Source of the DNA: Henricia sp. BOLD:AAB3569
Lineage: Eukaryota > Echinodermata > Asteroidea > Spinulosida > Echinasteridae
Assembly (NCBI GenBank): GCA_037783545.1
Contig: JBBELK010000317.1
Coordinates: 868,001-932,000, forward strand
Direction of reading: 5' to 3'
DNA: 64,000 nucleotides
The notes below the pieces were generated by a model. The model did not search any database. It was not told where the DNA came from and saw only the letters and a program-made list of their open reading frames with translations. Position numbers and translations under genes: made by a program. Positions 1-10,289 of the stretch are shown one piece after another. Each line of letters begins with the position of its first letter. Position 1 is the stretch's first letter.

Positions 1-235
1 TACATGGCCGTTGGCTGCTTTATGGAATGGATAAATTATTTTACCAAACATCAGTGGTTTTCTGACGATATCCTTGGAAATACCAGGGGGTAGTGTATGT
101 GGACTAGGAGTGCACATTTTCAGAATGCTTTCACATCCGAATTGGAGATGGTAATAGCATTGATGACAATAATCGTATACAAATACAACATGGTTTGATG
201 GGAAATAGAGAAAAGTAATGACCCTGAATTGTTGG
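1..235. repeat. dispersed repeat fragment, family shared with 15.6 kb
   Basis: The text around a 'gctttatggaat..ataaatta' core and the following 'atcagtggttttctgacgatat' reappears, diverged, at about 15640-15830 and in reverse orientation near 5925-6120, 36930-37100 and 44629-44710. This is seen directly as repeated sequence. No reading frame of interest. Probably a degraded non-autonomous transposon cut by the window edge. Confidence 0.5.
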
Positions 236-779
236 ATGATTGGGACTATCTCCCGAGGCGGAAGCCGAGGAAGATAGTCCTAATCATTTAACAGCGAGAG
301 ATCATTAGTTTTCATTATAACACGCCTCTTTCTGATTCTCAATCCTGACTGGCTTTAACGCAGTCACGTGAGGTTCACTAATTTAGGCTAGTGCATGAAA
401 TTTGCGCCAGCGTGAACTAGACATGCGTATCAAGTTTCAGGCGCGCGCGTTAAGACTTCACACGCGCGTTATTCCCTGCTAGTGTTTCTGACCGGTCACT
501 AGTCTCAAAAACTAGTGACCGGTTACTGCGCCCTATGGAGGTTGCTTGTTAATGTATTAAATTGAATTTCACCTGTACATGTGTGTATTTTTGCCTGAGG
601 CGTGTTATAAAACACATACGGACTGGCATAATTCGGTCTCTAGTGCACGTCTATGTGCCCCTCGTGACTGTGAGTGACCACAAGACGTTCGGCCTCGGGA
701 AATAGGACCCTCTTGTGGTCACTCACAGTCCCTCAGGGCCCATAGACGTGCACTAGTGACCTAATTGCCAGTCCATATG
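236..779. repeat. cluster of hairpins and inverted repeats
   Basis: Four inverted repeats lie in series. A 16-bp pair (236-251 with 272-287) is nearly perfect. A 14-bp pair TTATAACACGCCTC (315-328) matches its complement at 597-610. A perfect 13-bp hairpin ACCGGTCACTAGT (491-503) pairs with 511-523 across a 7-nt loop. Arms of about 65-70 bp (615-685 with 711-779) form a long imperfect hairpin. Most likely several nested foldback transposons; no coding capacity seen. Confidence 0.65.
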
Positions 780-1250
780 TACCGGTATATACTATTTTCC
801 CTCAAACTATGTTGTATTTGTTTTACTATATCTCATAAATATTCTTTCAGGCAGCCGCAGTATTTCATGAATCTGAACCTCCATTTTCTGATATCGCAAA
901 GCGAGCACCGCCCGGACGTCGGTTTGATTTCTGCTGCAATAGACTGGTACAATGTGCTCACCACTGATATCCACTGGTATGCACGTAAAACGCATGCATC
1001 GTTGGTACATTATTATAGAGATCACGACGAACTGGGACAAATCTAAGGCAGTGAGCCAAAGTGTGTGATAGTACATCAGCATCACGTGCGCATGCGAAAA
1101 TGCGTGGAAATAGTAAAAACTATCACGTAGCCGAGTTACTGGAATGGAACAATGAACTACAGCGAATATTTATGAGGTATAGTAATAGTGTCCATCATTC
1201 TTAAAGTTTGTAGTCCTTGGATGAACATGCACAAAGAAGTGTCATTTTTG

Positions 1251-1462
1251 AAGATCATTCTGGCTTGACAAAAACGCTGCTCACACTAGTAAAAATTTGC
1301 TTCGTTCGACGAAGATTATCGTTAGTTCATGAAGCATGCATACACATCCCACTTATCAAAGATCGAATAAAGTTCAGTAGTGTTTTGCTAACAAAGATTA
1401 AAATAAGCTCATTACGTTCAGAATTTGTTTTGTTTAACAAAGAGATTGTACTCACTCCAGAT
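1251..1462. repeat. degraded copy of the 4202-4875 MITE family
   Basis: Contains ACTAGTAAAAATTTGCTTCG and 'gttcgacgaagattatcgtta', which match the ends of the complete element at 4202-4875. Only partial similarity is visible. The overlapping 82-codon frame is judged a chance open frame in repeat DNA. Confidence 0.4.
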
Positions 1463-1517
1463 TAGCTTTATTGAATTAAGCAATCTTGTCATTGAATGTA
1501 CTTATTCAGCTTCAATG

Positions 1518-1813
1518 ACTATCTATCTATCTATCTATCTATGTCCCGTAGCTTGGAGGCCGTTGGGGCGACATGCTGATGGCTCTTGAAACACAAGATA
1601 GTGTCTCTGTCCATCATTGTCGTTGCAATGGGTGATAATGTTCCACTCAGTGGCACCCATCTTCTCTCTGAGAGAGGCAATTCATGGCAAAGTGCCTTGC
1701 CCAAGGGCACACGCACTACGGACACGGGCAGACCCGGATTCGAACCTACGACCTGCAGAACTAACCACGGTATTGAGTTCGAATCACTAGACCGCTCGGC
1801 CATGGTGCCCCAT
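1518..1813 (-). mobile_element. tRNA-derived SINE, (ATAG)n tail
   Basis: Read on the minus strand, the 5' end starts GGCACCATGGCCGAGCGGTC, a tRNA-Leu/Ser-like A box, followed by a B box GGTTCGAATCC. Downstream is a conserved body CCTTGGGCAAGGCACTTTGC and a 3' tail of ATAG repeats (plus-strand ctat repeats at 1520-1542). 'atgact' occurs on both sides (1514-1519, 1814-1819) and may be the target duplication. The same body recurs in the SINEs near 31.3, 39.9 and 50.7 kb. Confidence 0.75.
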
Positions 1814-1823
1814 ATGACTGAAG

Positions 1824-2442
1824 AGCCCTATTCATGTATTGAATTACACTCCTTTCGCAGTGGTTTCCGCGCCCCACTAGTTTGCCCGCTCCAACTACTG
1901 CTGAACTTGGCAGGGTTCTCTGCGTAGCCAATCAGCACACCGCTTACAAATCTTCAGGATTGTTGCACGGATAGCCAATCACAATCGGGTATCGCGACGC
2001 GCCTCTTACCGTCATGCATATGCATTATACTGCACTGAGCAACATGGCGGCCGGGACGACGAACTGTTAATGTTTTTCCATCTGATTTACCACCTTCTTA
2101 GGGATGTACAGTGATCATAAGGAGGGATTAGTGATGTCCGTGAAACAACTATTTACTGTGTAAAGCCTCACTTACATCAACCAGGGCGAAATAACACTGC
2201 AGACGACGCGACAGTGGGCAAAGCAACGTGCTGGGTGCACAGTGTTGACGTGGGCGCAGGCATGTTTACTGTGTCAGGTGACAGAATCTGGCCTATCATG
2301 GCAACTGTCATCCAGGCCTGGTCTTGGGTGAAGTCACGCACGCGCTTAGCAGAAAACCCTGACAAGTTCAGCAGTGGTTGGAGCGGACGAACTAGTGGGG
2401 TGCGGAAACCATTGCGAAAGGAGTGTAGTATTGAATAGGGCT
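1824..2442. mobile_element. MITE with ~100-bp terminal inverted repeats
   Basis: The sequence beginning AGCCCTATTCATG (1824) through about 1926 is repeated inverted at about 2345-2442, ending GAATAGGGCT. The internal ~400 bp encode nothing recognisable. No target duplication is clear. Open frames of 113 and 74 codons here are artefacts of the inverted arms. Confidence 0.7.
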
Positions 2443-2843
2443 GTGCCAATATTCGAATATTCGATCGAAAACTATTTCGAATAATGATTTTAGTATTTGA
2501 ATTTTTGAAAAGGTTCATGAGTGATGAGTTGCTCAGTAAAACTAGAGAGAAAAGGGATGTATTTTCGCAAGAGTTGTATTCTCAAAGTTGCTAAAACGAT
2601 GGTATATGGTTCAAATGTATGCAGCGGACTCAGTGCATTTCTAGATTGATCAAATTTAGTTACTGTATTAAAGATAGAAAACATGATTGGTATCTCGAAA
2701 ATAAGAAATGTTCACAGATTTACACAGAACTTACAAAATATTAACATGATGATGGTAGAAGACTTCACCTGAAATGTTTTTTTCTGAAGTGCTATAGTCT
2801 TTGAGAAATGAGTAAAACAGTTAATTTTCATCTCATGAGACGA

Positions 2844-3036
2844 AAACCAATTCGCTCTGGACCACTTCGCCCAAACACCACTTCGCCCAAAAACCACATC
2901 CTACACAGGCCGTGGTTCAGGGGGGAGTGGTTCAGGGGGGAGTGGTTCAGGGGGGAGTGGTTCAGGGGGAAGTGGTTCAGGGCAAAGTAGTTTAGGGCGA
3001 AGTGGTTCAGGGCGAAGTGATTTTTGGGCGAAGTGA
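2844..3036. repeat. 15-bp minisatellite in a hairpin
   Basis: About eight copies of a 15-bp unit (AGTGGTTCAGGGGGG and variants ending GGGCGA) run from about 2911 to 3035. Preceding text 'ccacttcgcccaaa' (2861-2890) is the complement of the last units, so the array can fold back. The 60-codon frame through it is repeat-driven. Confidence 0.75.
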
Positions 3037-3484
3037 CTGGAACGCTTTTTTTTTACTGTTTTCTCAAAATTTAGATGAAGTACGGAGCTGACTTTTACTC
3101 AGGTTTGTTTTAATCATGCATATCTTCAATCACACGGGGAGATAAAACTATTGGTAACGGTTTACCAATCATGTGTTCTACCTTTAAAATGTCCATTATT
3201 GTATAGAATAATTTGAAAATGTATACTTAAATTATGACTAAATCAGTGCAAAATCGAATATTCGATATGTGATCGAACATTTCGTTAGAATAGTAAATTA
3301 TTCGAATTGACTCAGCCTTAGTAACGAAAACTCTTCATCGAGCCTTCATCAAATGAAGTGATTTCCTTGATGTGAACATGGTTTTTGACTCCCGGAGTTG
3401 TGAGGACTGGCAGGGCCTTCTGATGGTCTTGACCACAATGTCAGTAGTGTCCATTGTTCTTAAAGTATGTAGTCCTTGCAAGTC

Positions 3485-6400
3485 TCATAAGAGCGTGTCT
3501 TCGTTCCGGAGGTATTCTCCAATGTCGGCCTGATGGAAAACGACTACCGTCATTGGGTCCGTATGTCGACACTCCTGTGTTGACTTGGCCGTGACTCCAA
3601 ACCCCTGAAAACATTGAAGAAAATTACAACCAAACTGTTATCGTTAAGGATAATGTATTTCATTTTTGTGAATGGATTTGTATCGTGGGTCAAGTTGAAG
3701 GTCAGAGTGTCTCTAGACCGGCAGCCGATTTCACGAAACATACGCAGTTGCTTAAGCCCACTTGTGCAACATTTTATTGCGTAAGTTGCGCAACATTCTT
3801 CCAAAGATATCACGCAGGCTATGGGGCTTGCGCCATTTGTTAAAAGTTGCGCATGCTGCGCAATGTTACGTGAAATCGACTGCAGGGTTGTAGTCGAGTC
3901 TATCACAAGTCCAGAGCCGATAAAATCACAAGTCCCGCAACAAGTCCAGTAACAAGTCCAGTAACAAGAAGCAAAGGATGAACACGCACAAAAGAATGCC
4001 TTTGTTGGAGTTCATTTGGATAGCTTGTGACTTGAATTAAGACCCAGTGACTTGTGAGGACTTGTGATGGACTCAACTACAACCCCAATGACATCTGTGC
4101 TGACATAGTGTGCGCATCACGTGATCGGCTTATTTATTCATGATTTTCAGCCATGTGAAGTTTGAGTTAAATTTTGTCTTTTGTCTTTTGTCTTTATCTT
4201 TGACCCCGTTCTCACTAGAGAAATCGCTTCGTTCGACGATGATTCAACGATGATTCGATGAAGAGTTTTCCTGATGTGAACGCATGCCTCTTCATTTGAC
4301 GATGATTAGAATCGCTTCATTCGATAAAGCAAACAGCTTCATTCGACTAAAGCGGGCCTCCCACTGTGCGATTTTGGCCACGAATTTCCTACGAATTGGT
4401 ACGATTACCAGAGACTGTCTACAGACTCTACACACAATCGTACTTAATCGTAGCTAATTTCATATGAAATTCGTGGCAAAAATCGCACAGTGGGAGGCCC
4501 GCTTAAGACATCACTTCATTCGATGAAGAAATCGCTTCATTCAATGAAGAAATCGCTTCATTCAATGAAGAAATCGCTTCATTCAATGAAGCAAATTATT
4601 AATGAGAACGCTCCCTTCGTTCGACAAAGCAATTTGGCAGGCCTGGTTGCACAAGCACGTTGTGTTTCAAGTGTCCAGCAATCGTTGTTTTTTGACGCGC
4701 CACTGGAAAACCACACAGCGCGTCTAGACGCACGACGTGCATGTACGACCTCCCACAGCTTTATTCGATCTTCGTTCGATCTTCGTCAAGTGATATGTGA
4801 ACGCACGCTTCATTAACTAACGATGATTAACTAATTTTCGTCGAACAAATCGATTTCTCTAGTAAGAACGGGGTCTAAGATCGCCTATTCCAAACTGCCA
4901 CATAAAAATCAAATTCAGTTCCTACCAGTGGAATATCTGCCATAGAGTAGACTACGACCCCTTGATACCGTACTGCGTTTTCCGTAATCCGTCCCAAACC
5001 GGACTTCATGATGTGGTTGCCATACAAGAAGGACTGCTCCGAACTCGGCTTGACCCAGACCTTGAACTAGATTGAACAAATGAATTGTTTTAAAAATGGA
5101 ATTAAGTACAGTCAAACCTGCTATTAAGGCCACCTTTTTAAAGAAGCCACCTGCCTAAAGTGGCCACATCTGTTCAGTCCTAAATCAGTTTGTACATAAT
5201 CAAATGGAGGTAGAACCTTGATTTTAGGCCCCCTGTCTAACGCGGCCAGTGGCCAGGGCACTAGGATCTCTTTGTGTACAATCCTATTGCAGTTAAACCT
5301 GGATAATCTGGCCATACACAGTAAATTGCCTCAATGAACCAAGCTACTGTGGGAAATTTTATGAGGAGCATACTGAACATTTCAACTTTTTTGAAGGAAC
5401 ATGTCCAGATCACATTGTTGACACTCCCACTTTTCCCATGGGTGTTGAGATTTTTATACCACATCATTTGGGATACAGTAAACTCAGGCTAAGTCGGCAC
5501 TCTTGGGACCCGAAAATTTGTGCCGAATTCTGCCGTAAGTAATCATTTTGCCGACTTGCACAATATTACATGAATGGCCTATACAGTGTATGGTTAATTG
5601 CAGCATGGAGGCTTCGATTTACCTTAGTTTAATCTCCTTGTTTTTGGGGTCGATTCGAGCAACGAAATCCTTAATTGATTTATATCAACATCGTGTTTTT
5701 ATGGACACGCTAAATATGCGCGCGCGTGAGCGAGCACGTGTGAAGTTCTACATGTAATGCATGTACATGTACATGCATCATGCGACGACCCCCTAAATAG
5801 AAAGTGCGCATGTGCGTACAGGGGAAACCACTTTTTGAGTGCACGCAATCTCATACATGGCCTGGCTGTAACATGATTTGCCGACTTGTACGATGTCGAC
5901 TTGGCCAGAGTTTACTGTATTTTTCTCATTACCATTGTCAAGTTTCGCACTCTCAATCCATATATTTTTGAGGATATCGTAAAAAAAACCACCAATGTTT
6001 TGTAAACTAATTTATGTGGTTCCATAAAGCAGTGCAGTATAACAACACCAATCTTTTTGCTTCCACATCCAAATTGGAGATTTCCTGTTTTCTTCCCATG
6101 AATAGCACTTTCAGGATGCATTTTACATGATTTTTAAGTTAAATCAAAATCCACTTTCTGCAAAAATCGGACAGGTGAAAAAATGCATGAGGTCACAATG
6201 CTGTTTCTTGACTAATTTTCATAAATGTACGGTAAATGATTTTGTTGTGTAAACCAACAACAAACAGTTTTTGTTTGCTTGGTTTATGAACTCCACACAC
6301 AGGTTAACCACAGCAGAGCCTTATACCTCAGTAACATTTGCTCTACAGCTAGGATACGGCGGCCGTAGCCCCCTGAAATCGAGAGATACCTGCGGCGGCC

Positions 6401-9400
6401 AGAGGATCTGCGGTGGCCTCAGGGTCGTATCCCTATCTTTTACAGGCCGTAGGGGTCGCCGTGGGATTATAGCGCGGAGTCATAACTTTTTTCATTTTTA
6501 GGTTCGCTGTAGCAATTAGACACGCCGTAGCCATGCCGTAGTGCGGTAGTCTGGCCGCACGGTCGCCGTATGGTCCCCCTGCGGCCGCCTTGCAGCTACC
6601 TTGCGTTTGCCTTAGTAGTTGTAAAAACCTACGGCTGCCGCAGGGACGCCATAAGGCGACCGTGCATCATCACTTCAAAGGCCGTACAGCAGCCGTAGGT
6701 TTTCTGTCTCCACAAATTCAAAATACGCCGTGCGGCTACCCTAACATATGTGACTGCTACAGTATGTGACCGTGAGAATGCTGCCGCGGCCCTATAATTG
6801 CTATTGGCCGTAGATATTTTAGACCCCACGGCCACCACGGCAAATGTGACTGAGGCATTAGACTGGATGTTAACCACCTACAAACTGCACTACACCAACC
6901 TTTGCATACGGAGCAAGGAAATCTAATGCTGTAATGCTGAGTTGGAACTTCATGGACTTGGTAAGCTTGCCGAAGCATGTTCCCATACTGATCAGCTGTT
7001 TATGACTCACGCTGGCTGCACGCTTCATAATATCATGGCTGTAGGGGAAAAAAAGAAACGGTGAATAACATATTAATTTTTCCATTTATATAGCGCCCAT
7101 TCACATTTAATACGTGTTTGATGAAGCTGTGTCTTCCACTTAAACATAGGTAGGTGGCGGCCAGAGACACAGGGGAATCCCCTTACTCTTCACTAAAGCA
7201 GCGTTTCCAGATCACATTTTTGTCGAATAGACGGAATCTTTAGGTCTTGGAACCAGACAAGGCCTACTGCGCCCACTAATAACGTCACAAAGGGCTTAGT
7301 GTGTCACATGCCTTTTGTCTGTTCGACAGACGACTAAAGCCTAGCGTACATCGACCTTGCGACTGGAAGCAACTAGTGGCAACTAGTGTTTCCGGCAACT
7401 GGGAGCAACTGGGAGCAACTGGGAGCAACTGGGAGCAACTGGGAGCAACTGGGAGCAACTGATCAGTTGCTCAAAAAGGTTGATGTACGCGCACTGAAAA
7501 AATCCCAGTTGCCACGAGTTGCTCATGTTTTACTTTCTGGCAACTAGTTGTACCCAGTTGCGGTCAGTTGCGTCGATATACACGTACTTGCTCGCGTGCA
7601 TCTCATCACGAGTGCGCACATCGACAGCACTCTGCACTTTACCGAGTTGCTGTGTAGATGTGGGCGCTCTGGAAATGTAGATATAGCTGGATGCTCCCAG
7701 TTGCAGCTAGTTGCGGAACTAATCAGTTTCTGTCGATGTGCGCGCTACGCACACATCGACAGCAACTGATCAGTTGAGTTGCTTCTAGTTGCAATGTCGA
7801 TGTACGCTAGGCTTAAGGAATCCAGCAGGACAATAAAATAGAGTGAGTAGCAAGCATTTTAATACATGTAGGCATTCACCAATTTAGACAAAAGATGTAC
7901 CATAGCTACCAGCTCACCTGACATAATAGATCCGCTCTTTGTGTAATCTAAAGCAATAAGCGCCATCTGGTCGGTCAATGAGAAGTCGTATATTCTCCCC
8001 AATACTGAAAATACAAAACAATAAACCATTGTGTAAGCTAAAACCAACTGCAATCAGCACAATTCTAGTATATCTCGCAACTCACAGTTCAATTAGCATT
8101 AGCATGTGGTAAACGTTGTTCTATCAATGAAAGTATGGTCCGAGTATCAGCCGATGGAGTTTAGAAAACTGTTTCGAAATGTCACCTTTTTTTCCCTCAA
8201 AATTGAAAACAGTTCTCTTCTAAACTATTACCTAATCCCTCCCCACTCTAAGTGGGTTGGCAGGTACTGGCCTTCCATTAATTCCTGGCCCAACAGTTCT
8301 CACCCTAGCCTTCTGGCAAGGCTTTATGGCTTTGGGGTTACATGTACATGTATATTGTTTGGTAAAATGTGGGATAAGTGAGCGTCTTTGTTATGCCTTC
8401 TGTCTTGCCATAAAGCCTTTTTCGAACTGGCTACTGCTACATTATTCATTACCTGCAAGTAGTTGACCCGAACGTGCAACGTCACAACATCATTACCCAC
8501 GCCCCACTCTACACGTAAACATTTTGAAAACAGATCGAAAACAAAATGTCAACCGAGCCAATGAGCGCTAGGTACTGTATCTGTTTTGCACGCGTGTGTG
8601 TGACGCAAGTCACCTACGTTCCCACCGACCAATCACATCGCCTGCGGCGTTGTGGACTCGTTCATTGTCAATGTATTTACTTCACTTACATTTAGTTCGA
8701 AAATACCCAGTTGAGCTCCATGTAAATGCGTTTAAATTTGACAAATTGTTTATTACATCCAAGTTTTATACGGAACAAATATAATTTCCATTTGATTAAA
8801 TTAATTTGCAGCGTTGTAGTCATGCAAATAAATTTGCTTAGCACAGGATTTGTTTGCTTTATTTTGCAAAAATGAATTGCCAGCCAAAATCGCAAGTGAT
8901 GTGTATTGAAAGGTATTCCGTTACCCTGGCGAAGAACATATGTTGGCGTATAAATTTAGCTTGTAAACCATTTTATAAAGCAAATAAATCCTGTGCTAGA
9001 CAAATTTTTGTGCTTAGCAGCGCCATGAAATTGACCCCTGCACGTGACTGGCTGATATTTGCTACCGAATTAGGTAGCGATTATAAAAAAAACATAACAA
9101 TTGCCTCACAGTTCGAAAAAGGCAAAGTGAATGAGACGCTTGGCGTGTGTAGACTCAAGTCACCAAATCGCCCAAATTCACGAGGCCTTGTCAAAAGGCT
9201 ATTTTCACCCTAAAAATGGCGATGGGGCAAAGTGGCGATTGGACGAAATGGTGATTGGGCGAATTGGCGAAAAAGGCCAAGACCGAAGGTCAAGGCTGAA
9301 ACTTTGCCCCATTGCCATTTTTAGGGTGAAAATAGCCTTTTGACAAGGCCTCGTGAATTTGGGCTATTTGGTGCCTTGAGTAGACAAATGGTAGAGTCTA

Positions 9401-10275
9401 CAGGGGAGTCAGGTTGGCGTAGCGGCTCTTTCCTTGCCTTCCACCAATGTGGCCCTGGTTCGAATCCCGTCCAGGTTCGAATCCCGTCCGGGTCAGTATG
9501 TGGATTGGGTTCTCAGTCCCTGCCTGATTCCGTGGGTTTTCCCCATACACGGTGGTGTGTGGGGCTTTCCTCCCACATCTAAAACTGAAAATTTCTTCCT
9601 GTTCCATAGTACTTCGTGGCCATGCTGAAGAACCTCCTAAGGCATGTAAGGTGGCTACAGGGCAACGACTTAAGTCGGCTGATCATCTCAGCAACCAGAT
9701 CCCCTTAGGGGATCATACGAAAGAAGAAGAAGTAGAGTCTACACACGCCGAGTGTCTCATTCACTTGGCCTTTTTCGATGGGGCAAAGTGGCGATTGGGC
9801 AAAGTGGCGATTGGGGGAAATGGCGATAGAGGCGAGCTGTACGGGGTTTTACGAACACAATGGAATTAGCATATCATTAAAAATTTGTGCAGTGGACTTT
9901 TGACATTTGTAGATTGGTTCCCGCTAGAGATGGCATTCCGCAATAACTTGAATAAGCGATAGGATTAGGTACCGGTCCATACTAGTAAGTATGTCAAAGG
10001 TCCGCTGTACCAAAAAAAACATGAATATGATAATTCCATTGTCTGGGGATTGTGTGCAAAAAACCCCAAACAGGTCTATTGGGCGAAATGGCGATTGTTA
10101 TGGGCGAAATGGAAAGGAAAGAAGGCGAAATGGAAAGGAAAGGGGGGCGAAGAAACACGAGAAATGAATGAACTTTTTATGAAGTGACAAACATGGTAAA
10201 ACGCGTCGAGTCTACTCACTATTTAGAAAGCTTCTCAAATACAATTTTGGTTTCCTCTTCTGTAAGTGGTCTCAT
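3485..10275 (-). CDS. NIP7: 60S ribosome biogenesis protein NIP7, five coding exons
   Basis: Coding exons, minus strand: 10275-10220, 8004-7918, 7038-6900, 5066-4926, 3604-3485. Lengths 56+87+139+141+120 give 543 nt, i.e. 180 residues and a TGA, the usual length of NIP7. All introns are GT-AG and all phases join. Diagnostic peptides: [10 protein letters not shown] at the start, then [99 protein letters not shown]. These match the eukaryotic NIP7 family: an N-terminal domain followed by a C-terminal PUA RNA-binding domain (roughly residues 95-170). Known role: nucleolar pre-rRNA processing and assembly of the large ribosomal subunit. The introns (2.2, 0.9, 1.8 and 1.3 kb) are filled with MITEs and a SINE listed separately. 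A 5-codon upstream frame overlaps the start. It is divergent from the gene at 12637. Confidence 0.97.
3885..4086. mobile_element. short foldback element rich in CAAGTCC/GGACTTG
   Basis: Starts GTTGTAGTCGAGTCTATCAC and ends with the near complement GATGGACTCAACTACAACC. The interior is a string of ACAAGTCC on one side and GACTTGTGA on the other. The same element, better preserved, occurs three times in the transporter array (35012-35252, 42972-43206, 53940-54186). Lies in NIP7 intron 4. Confidence 0.7.
4353..4502. mobile_element. 150-bp foldback MITE, TTAA-type site
   Basis: Arms start GCGGGCCTCCCACTGTGCGA and end with the exact complement at 4483-4502. The right flank is TTAA and the left is TAAA, consistent with a decayed TTAA duplication. 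Nested in the 4202-4875 element. Confidence 0.75.
4514..4590. repeat. 21-bp tandem array, palindromic unit
   Basis: About 3.5 copies of gaagaaatcgcttcattcaat. Each unit contains the palindrome CTTCATTCAATGAAG (one mismatch in the first unit). It produces a repeated MKKSLHS peptide in one frame, which is an artefact of the 21-bp period. Confidence 0.8.
5476..5917. mobile_element. Tc1/pogo-type MITE, TA duplication
   Basis: Left end TA-CAGTAAACTCAGGCTAAG (TA at 5474-5475) and right end complementary, ending CAGAGTTTACTG-TA (TA at 5918-5919). Subterminal AAGTCGGCA motifs are repeated. TIRs beginning CAGTAAA with a TA duplication are typical of Tc1/mariner/pogo-group MITEs. About 442 bp, in NIP7 intron 3. 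Similar single ends (CAGTCAAACCTG, CAGTTAAACCTG) at 5110 and 5286 look like fragments of a related element also seen at 11810-11970. Confidence 0.75.
6326..6856. mobile_element. MITE-like element saturated with GCCGTA/TACGGC motif
   Basis: Ends are CCTCAGTAACATTTGC (6326) and GCAAATGTGACTGAGGC (to 6856), inverted repeats with one mismatch. The interior is GC-rich against AT-rich flanks and carries many GCCGTA, CCGTAG and complementary TACGGC hexamers plus CGGCCGC palindromes. No reading frame is convincing. Lies in NIP7 intron 3 and ends 44 bp from exon 3, so it forms most of the splice-donor-proximal intron. Confidence 0.7.
7339..7811. mobile_element. MITE-like element saturated with CAACTG/CAGTTG motif
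   Basis: Terminal inverted repeats GCCTAGCGTACATCGAC (7339) and GTCGATGTACGCTAGGC (to 7811). The right flank is TTAA, the left CTAA/TAAA, consistent with a decayed TTAA duplication. The interior iterates CAACTAG, CAACTGGGAG and CAGTTGC throughout, including a 10-bp minisatellite (GGGAGCAACT, about six units, 7397-7457). In NIP7 intron 2. Confidence 0.75.
8005..9119. other. NIP7 intron 1, proximal half: no further gene seen
   Basis: AT-rich intronic sequence. The stretch 8690-9010 contains an inverted pair around 'gcacaggatttgtttgcttt' (about 8838) and 'aagcaaataaatcctgtgc' (about 8978), suggesting a small foldback. The 119-codon plus-strand frame at 8854 overlaps this and shows no recognisable motif; I do not call it. 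Confidence 0.5.
9120..9790. mobile_element. foldback element interrupted by a SINE
   Basis: Left arm 9122-9225 (GAATGAGACGCTTGGCGTGT, then GAGGCCTTGTCAAAAGGCTA) pairs with a right arm split in two, 9307-9392 and 9745-9780. The right arm was split by the SINE at 9403-9733. Between the arms are GGCGATTGG/GGGCGAAATGG repeats that recur to about 10135. In NIP7 intron 1. Confidence 0.8.
9403..9733 (+). mobile_element. tRNA-derived SINE with 11-bp target duplication
   Basis: Perfect target duplication TAGAGTCTACA at 9392-9402 and 9734-9744. The body starts near 'aggttggcgtagcggctc' (A box) with a B box GGTTCGAATCCCGTCC present twice in tandem, a ~250-bp unrelated body and a (GAA)n tail. A different SINE family from the CCTTGGGCAAGG type. 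It inserted into the right arm of the foldback element, so it is younger than that element. Confidence 0.9.
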
Positions 10276-10289
10276 TTCAACAGCTGCAT
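10272..10289 (-). promoter_or_regulatory. candidate NIP7 upstream ORF overlapping the start
   Basis: ATG CAG CTG TTG AAA TGA on the minus strand: five codons whose TGA overlaps the NIP7 ATG in the tetranucleotide ATGA. This geometry can permit reinitiation. It only matters if the transcript includes 10289, which the sequence alone does not prove. Confidence 0.4.

Larger units (their letters stand above)
4202..4875. mobile_element. 675-bp MITE, host to a nested foldback and a minisatellite
   Basis: Terminal inverted repeats: GACCCCGTTCTCACTAGAGA at 4202 and its near-complement ending at 4875. Inside are iterated GCTTCATTCGA / TCGAATGAAG motifs, the nested 150-bp foldback at 4353-4502 and a 21-bp tandem array. 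No target duplication is clear. It lies in NIP7 intron 4, about 50 bp before exon 4's end of the intron. Confidence 0.75.

Noticed and set aside
2808-2990. 60-codon frame with repeated WFRGE
   Set aside because: Product of the 15-bp minisatellite.
4514-4590. CRISPR-like or other spaced repeat array
   Set aside because: Units are directly abutting with no unique spacers, and the genome is eukaryotic. The same applies to the arrays at 2911, 7397 and 46345.
4490-4816. 108-codon frame with repeated MKKSLHS
   Set aside because: Product of the 21-bp minisatellite within a MITE.
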